Source: Dirofilaria immitis
Taxonomy: Eukaryota; Nematoda; Chromadorea; Rhabditida; Onchocercidae
Length of the DNA stretch: 64,000 bases
NCBI GenBank assembly: GCA_024305405.1
Contig: JAKNDB010000085.1
Span: 1,789,001 to 1,853,000 of the forward strand
Reading direction: 5' to 3'
In this document: positions 60,096 to 64,000 of the stretch, one piece after another
How positions within the stretch are numbered: the stretch's first letter is position 1
Layout: the number at the start of each line of letters is the position of its first letter
Program-made: the position numbers and the translations under genes
The notes under the pieces: generated by a model
What the model saw: the letters and a program-made list of their open reading frames with translations, nothing else
The model's database searches: none
What the model was told of the DNA's origin: nothing

Positions 60096-63000
60096 ATGGT
60101 TCGGATCGAAATGGACCCGTTGGATGACGGGAAAATATTCGACATTTGAAATGTGTCTTAGTTGGTGATGCTGCGGTCGGAAAAACATCACTTATTGTTT
60201 CATATACCACAAATGGTTATCCGAAACAATATATTCCTACAGCATTTGATAATTATTCTGGTTTGTTTATTTTTTTCTACTTTTTGTTTTTGCTTTTTAT
60301 TTTTATTAAAACCTTTATAAATTCCATATTTGTTAGAAATGGGAAAGTTGGAAAATAAGATCTTACTATTCGTTCTTTTTAAACCAATTTGGATTATGAT
60401 TATACGATTATAAGTTACTCATTCGTAAGATTCATATTGTCATCTTTTCAGCTTTCAATTTTTTTTTTTTTCACTTTAAAAACGTAAAAGAATTGAGGAA
60501 GAGTATAATACGATTTCAAATTGATCAAATAGTAAAATTGACTTGAACATATTTTTTACAAATTAATTTTAAAATAAATATTTGCTTTTCATTCTTGATA
60601 ATTGCTTATTTTATCCAGAAGTTTTAAATTCAATTTTTAAATTCATTTTTGTGATTAAAGAGGAACCATCAATTTTTCGTTATATATATGTATAATTAGC
60701 TTTATATTGAATTTTATAATTTAATTATTTATATATGCGCATATAATTATTAATTTGTAATTTAATATGAAATTAAATTTCAAATCGATTTTTTCGGAAT
60801 CCAATATTAAGTAAAGTTTCCAAAGTTTTTCAAAATTCAGTGAAAGATTTTTGAATTTTTGCTTTAATATAATAATGCAAAGAGAAAATATATATTACAA
60901 TGCAAAAAAAATATTTCAAAAATCCTTAAAAATTATTTTTAAAAAAATTTTACCCATGATTCATTATTTACAGTGTTGGTGAGGGTTGATAATCAACCGA
61001 TACGTCTGCAACTTTGTGATACTGCTGGAAAGGTTTGATCTTTTTCTTCACTTATTTTTATTTTAATTTATATAAAAATGTAATATTAAAATTAACAAAA
61101 TAATAATAAGGAGAAATATACCATCTCCTATTTAGCTTATTGTGTGTTACCGTAACAAAGTTAAATGCCGTCATTTACCGTATTTCATGTTGAGTACTAT
61201 AATTTTAACTATATTTCATATATCGTTTTCATTCCGTACATTATTTTCTTGTTTCGTGTATTGGATATATCGCTTGTACTAATTTTTTTATCATATACAC
61301 TACAGTTAAATAATTCCATGGAACATATAATAAATGAGTTCAGTCTATCATAAAGTTTTAATCAAAAATTTTGCATTAATGAAATCAATTGAATCAATTT
61401 AAAAATTGCTTCTCATTATTGCTATTAATGTATCAATTATGTTAAAATAGAATTAAATACCCTATCTCTATCAATTATGCTAAAATAGAATTAAATACCC
61501 TATCTCTATCAATTATGCTAAAATAAAATTAAATACCCTATCTCTATCAATTATGCTAAAATAGAATTAAATACCCTATCTCTATCAATTATGTCAAAAT
61601 AGGCTTCTCTATCAGTTATGTTAAAATAGAATTAAGTATTATAGTAAAATGAAAAAACTAAAATTATTATTTATTTGAAAAGATTCAAATTTTCAATTTT
61701 TTTCATTCTAAGATAAAAAATAAAATTTTAAATTTTATTAAATTCACAAAATTAATTATTATTTTCTTAAATCATTCAATATTTCTATTCAATTTAATTT
61801 ATCGTTTACTTCTTCGATAAACAATTTCATATCATTTTCCATCATTCTATTCCTATGAGAAAAGTAACAATCATTGCTTAACTTAATGGTTATGAAATTT
61901 TCATATTGACAAGAATTCTATTCCTACAGCTGTTCAAATTCATCCATTGCAATTTACTTATTTATTCATCCGGAGGACAATATATTCTATTCATCCGGTA
62001 TATAATACCGTCTGTTTGTCCAGTATACAGTACTATTTGTTCTCATCCGGGGTATAATACATTCTGTTCATCTAAGATATAATACCTGTCTATCTATCTG
62101 ATATACAGTACTACTTGTTTTTCAAGAACAAAGACTAACCTCTTCATCCAATGTGTCTGTTGGGCCTTAATAATGGAATATTTAATTTTTGATCAAATTA
62201 AATGATTTATACTTGTTTATCAATAGACTGATGATTATGTATAATATATTATGAAGGTTTCATAATTGAAGTGATTAGTTTTAAATGATAATTTTAATCT
62301 TTTAACTGTTTGAAAATCTATGATATTAGAATCTAGAATCTAGAATCTATGATATTTTCTAGAATCTATGATATTTTCTAGAATCTATGAATTATTATAA
62401 ATGACAAGTTTTTCGGTTATATACCGGATGAGATGATATAATTTGCTTTTATTTACGTGAATGATATAATTTGTTTTTTTTTTCTTCAAATAAGTGACAT
62501 AAGTGTTGGGAACTATATTAATACGATATATTCTCATTGCTATCAATAATCATATGTTGATTTTAATCTCAGTACATTTCATTTTTATTGTATTTTTACG
62601 AGCTAAATTACAATCGTCTTATTATTGTTATTGGTTCTTATCAATAATATTTATCTTTATAATCAATGCATATCTGATAGTACTGTCTATCATTATCACT
62701 ATTATTATCACCATAGGTATCAAACTATTATTGATTTTTTCAATTTTGATATAGAATTTAAATTTTGATCCTTTAAATTATCATAGAATAATAAAGATAT
62801 TGATCGATTTTACTAAATATTAATACAGACAATTTCAGGCTAGATTTGATTCACTACGACCGTTTACCTATCCGGATACTGATGTATTCCTGTTATGCTT
62901 CAATGTTATGCTACCGAGTACTCTTCGTTCAATTACCGATCATTGGATACCGGAAATTAATAAAACAGTACCTAATGCACCTGGTTAAATTATTTTCAAC

Positions 63001-63957
63001 AAATATATTCATAAAATTTAAAATAAATCTTACAAAATATAGCTTTAAGGCTGAAATAATTAATTACACATAATTGTGAATTTATATACTCTACGAATGT
63101 TTTGCATTTTCATTTACAAGCATTTAAATTAAAAAGCTTATATAATTTTTCAAAAAAATATTGAAAAGGTTATTTATAATTTTATTACTTTTCATCGTAT
63201 TAAAATTATAAATAATAAATAAGGTTCCTAAATTATTTTAACTAAATAATTATTTTAACTATCAAAAAAAAGATTTAAAATTTTATTAAGAAACAAAATT
63301 TTAGGAATGAAAAAATTAAGCGAAAATTAAAAATTATTCAATTCAATTAAGTATACCTTAATCATTCCGTAAATGCTTATGAATATAAACAAAGTTTATT
63401 ATCATTATTATTTTACTTTAGTTTTTGTCTTTTTTTTACAACATTTATTTCTTTTTGATAATTTTATGATAAAAATTTTATCACGAATTTATTAATTTTA
63501 TCAAACAAATAACTTTCTTTAATGAATTAATCAGATTTACAGTCAAAAATATTGGTTATAATTGAAGATTGATTTATTAAAAATGATAAACAATAATAAA
63601 AATTAATTATATCATTTATCAATTTTATCAAATTGATAACTTTATTTTTGCGAAAAACAAAATTTCAGTAATTCTTGTTGGTACACAATCAGATTTACGA
63701 GCAAATGTTAGTTTGGTAATTGATTTATGCAAAATGGTGAACAACCGGTTAGTGAATCAAAGGCACGAATGTTAAGCGAAGATTTATGTACCGATTATTT
63801 GGAATGTTCCGCATTAACACAACATAATTTAAAAGAAGTTTTTGATGCGGCAATATTAACAGCATTACGTAGTAAATCATCATCCAATAATATTAATAAT
63901 AATAATAATAATACAACTACTTCTACTACATCATATACGACAAAATTACGAATATGA
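60096..63957 (+). CDS. chw-1: Wrch/CHW-1-like Rho family GTPase, four exons, possibly continuing
   Basis: Exons: 60,096-60,260 (ATG at 60,096 or 60,111), 60,974-61,032, 62,839-62,983 and 63,669-63,957. All have GT/AG borders, phases that join and TTTCAG or TTACAG acceptors. G1 is [11 protein letters not shown]2 [11 protein letters not shown]3 CDTAGK, G4 VGTQSDLR and G5 ECSALT, then [30 protein letters not shown] and TQSD place it with RhoU/Wrch (CHW-1 in C. elegans), which acts in cell polarity signalling. The Gly12 position is Ala and the Gln61 position is Lys. The C-terminus is an Asn/Thr-rich tail ending TTKLRI without a prenylation box. Frames in exons 1 and 4 are each short of one base (60,145-60,147 and about 63,726). 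A GTAA at the very end of the window may be a donor for a further exon. Confidence 0.85.
61431..61635 (+). repeat. 38-bp minisatellite, about five copies
   Basis: Unit TATCTCTATCAATTATGCTA followed by AAATAGAATTAAATACCC. Three central copies differ by at most one base; the outer copies are partial or changed. Confidence 0.95.
61964..62118 (+). repeat. 25-26-bp degenerate minisatellite, six copies
   Basis: Unit like TTCATCCGGTATATAATACC followed by GTCTG. Six imperfect copies in a row. A related piece (TATACCGGATGAGATGATAT) lies in reverse at 62,419-62,438. Confidence 0.8.
62319..62391 (+). repeat. 20-bp tandem repeat
   Basis: AATCTATGATATTTTCTAG repeated about three times, preceded by AGAATCT units. 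Confidence 0.85.
62984..63668. other. Intron 3 of the Rho GTPase gene
   Basis: Plain AT-rich intron between CCTG|GTTAAA and AATTTCAG. Confidence 0.8.
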
Positions 63958-64000
63958 TACGACTAACACGTGAATCACGAGGTATCTTTACAAATGGTAA

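Larger units (their letters stand above)
61033..62838. other. Intron 2 of the Rho GTPase gene, rich in minisatellites
   Basis: The 1.8-kb intron contains three separate tandem arrays (61,431-61,635, 61,964-62,118 and 62,319-62,391). No other exon recognised. Confidence 0.75.

Noticed and set aside
62836..62841. CAG before exon 3 of the Rho gene read as the missing Gln61 codon
   Set aside because: It is the AG of the acceptor. Exon 2 already ends in AAG before a GT donor, and keeping CAG would need a non-GT/AG splice.

Overview
The window is eukaryotic and strongly AT-rich. Short exons, splice acceptors of the TTTCAG/TTTTAG type, BEL/Pao LTR retrotransposons and a Wrch/CHW-1-like Rho GTPase all point to a nematode. 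A parasitic clade III (filarial-type) worm would fit, but nothing in the sequence proves the species.

Left part (1-26,287): a large palindrome built around retrotransposons and C2H2 zinc-finger genes. A degenerate BEL/Pao element (copy A, minus strand) runs off the left edge. Part of it (LTR, gag, protease, start of RT) and about 2.3 kb of upstream flank recur as an inverted, almost identical copy (copy B, plus strand) ending abruptly at 26,287. These outer arms (3,124-8,260 and 21,150-26,287) differ only by a few single-base changes. The inner arms hold a convergent pair of zinc-finger genes and a small hydrophobic ORF, and are visibly more diverged. A second, different BEL/Pao element (14,648-19,542, minus strand, both LTRs present) sits at the inner edge of the right arm. 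It has lost integrase and most of an env-like gene.

Middle (26,288-38,698): mostly non-coding. It contains one exon of a GNAT-type N-acetyltransferase, a third, decayed zinc-finger copy with its flanks (28,590-30,310), a few orphan candidate exons, a tRNA-Leu(UAG) gene and a pseudogene exon of cytosolic aconitase/IRP-1.

Right part (38,699-64,000): a multi-exon FAM161-like gene on the minus strand (38,699-47,472) with 13 recognisable coding exons and a poly-Asp tail. About 12.6 kb of gene-free AT-rich DNA with microsatellites follows. Last comes a Wrch/CHW-1-like Rho GTPase gene on the plus strand (60,096-63,957 or beyond) with minisatellites in its second intron.

In most of the apparently single-copy genes the frame is broken by exactly one missing base, mostly in a short homopolymer. 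This looks at least partly like consensus error, so 'pseudogene' calls for host genes should be treated with caution. I did not find a convincing new multi-gene system. The most unusual items are the palindrome with its sharp step in identity, the Rho protein with non-consensus residues at two GTPase switch positions, and the env-tail remnant fused to RNase H.
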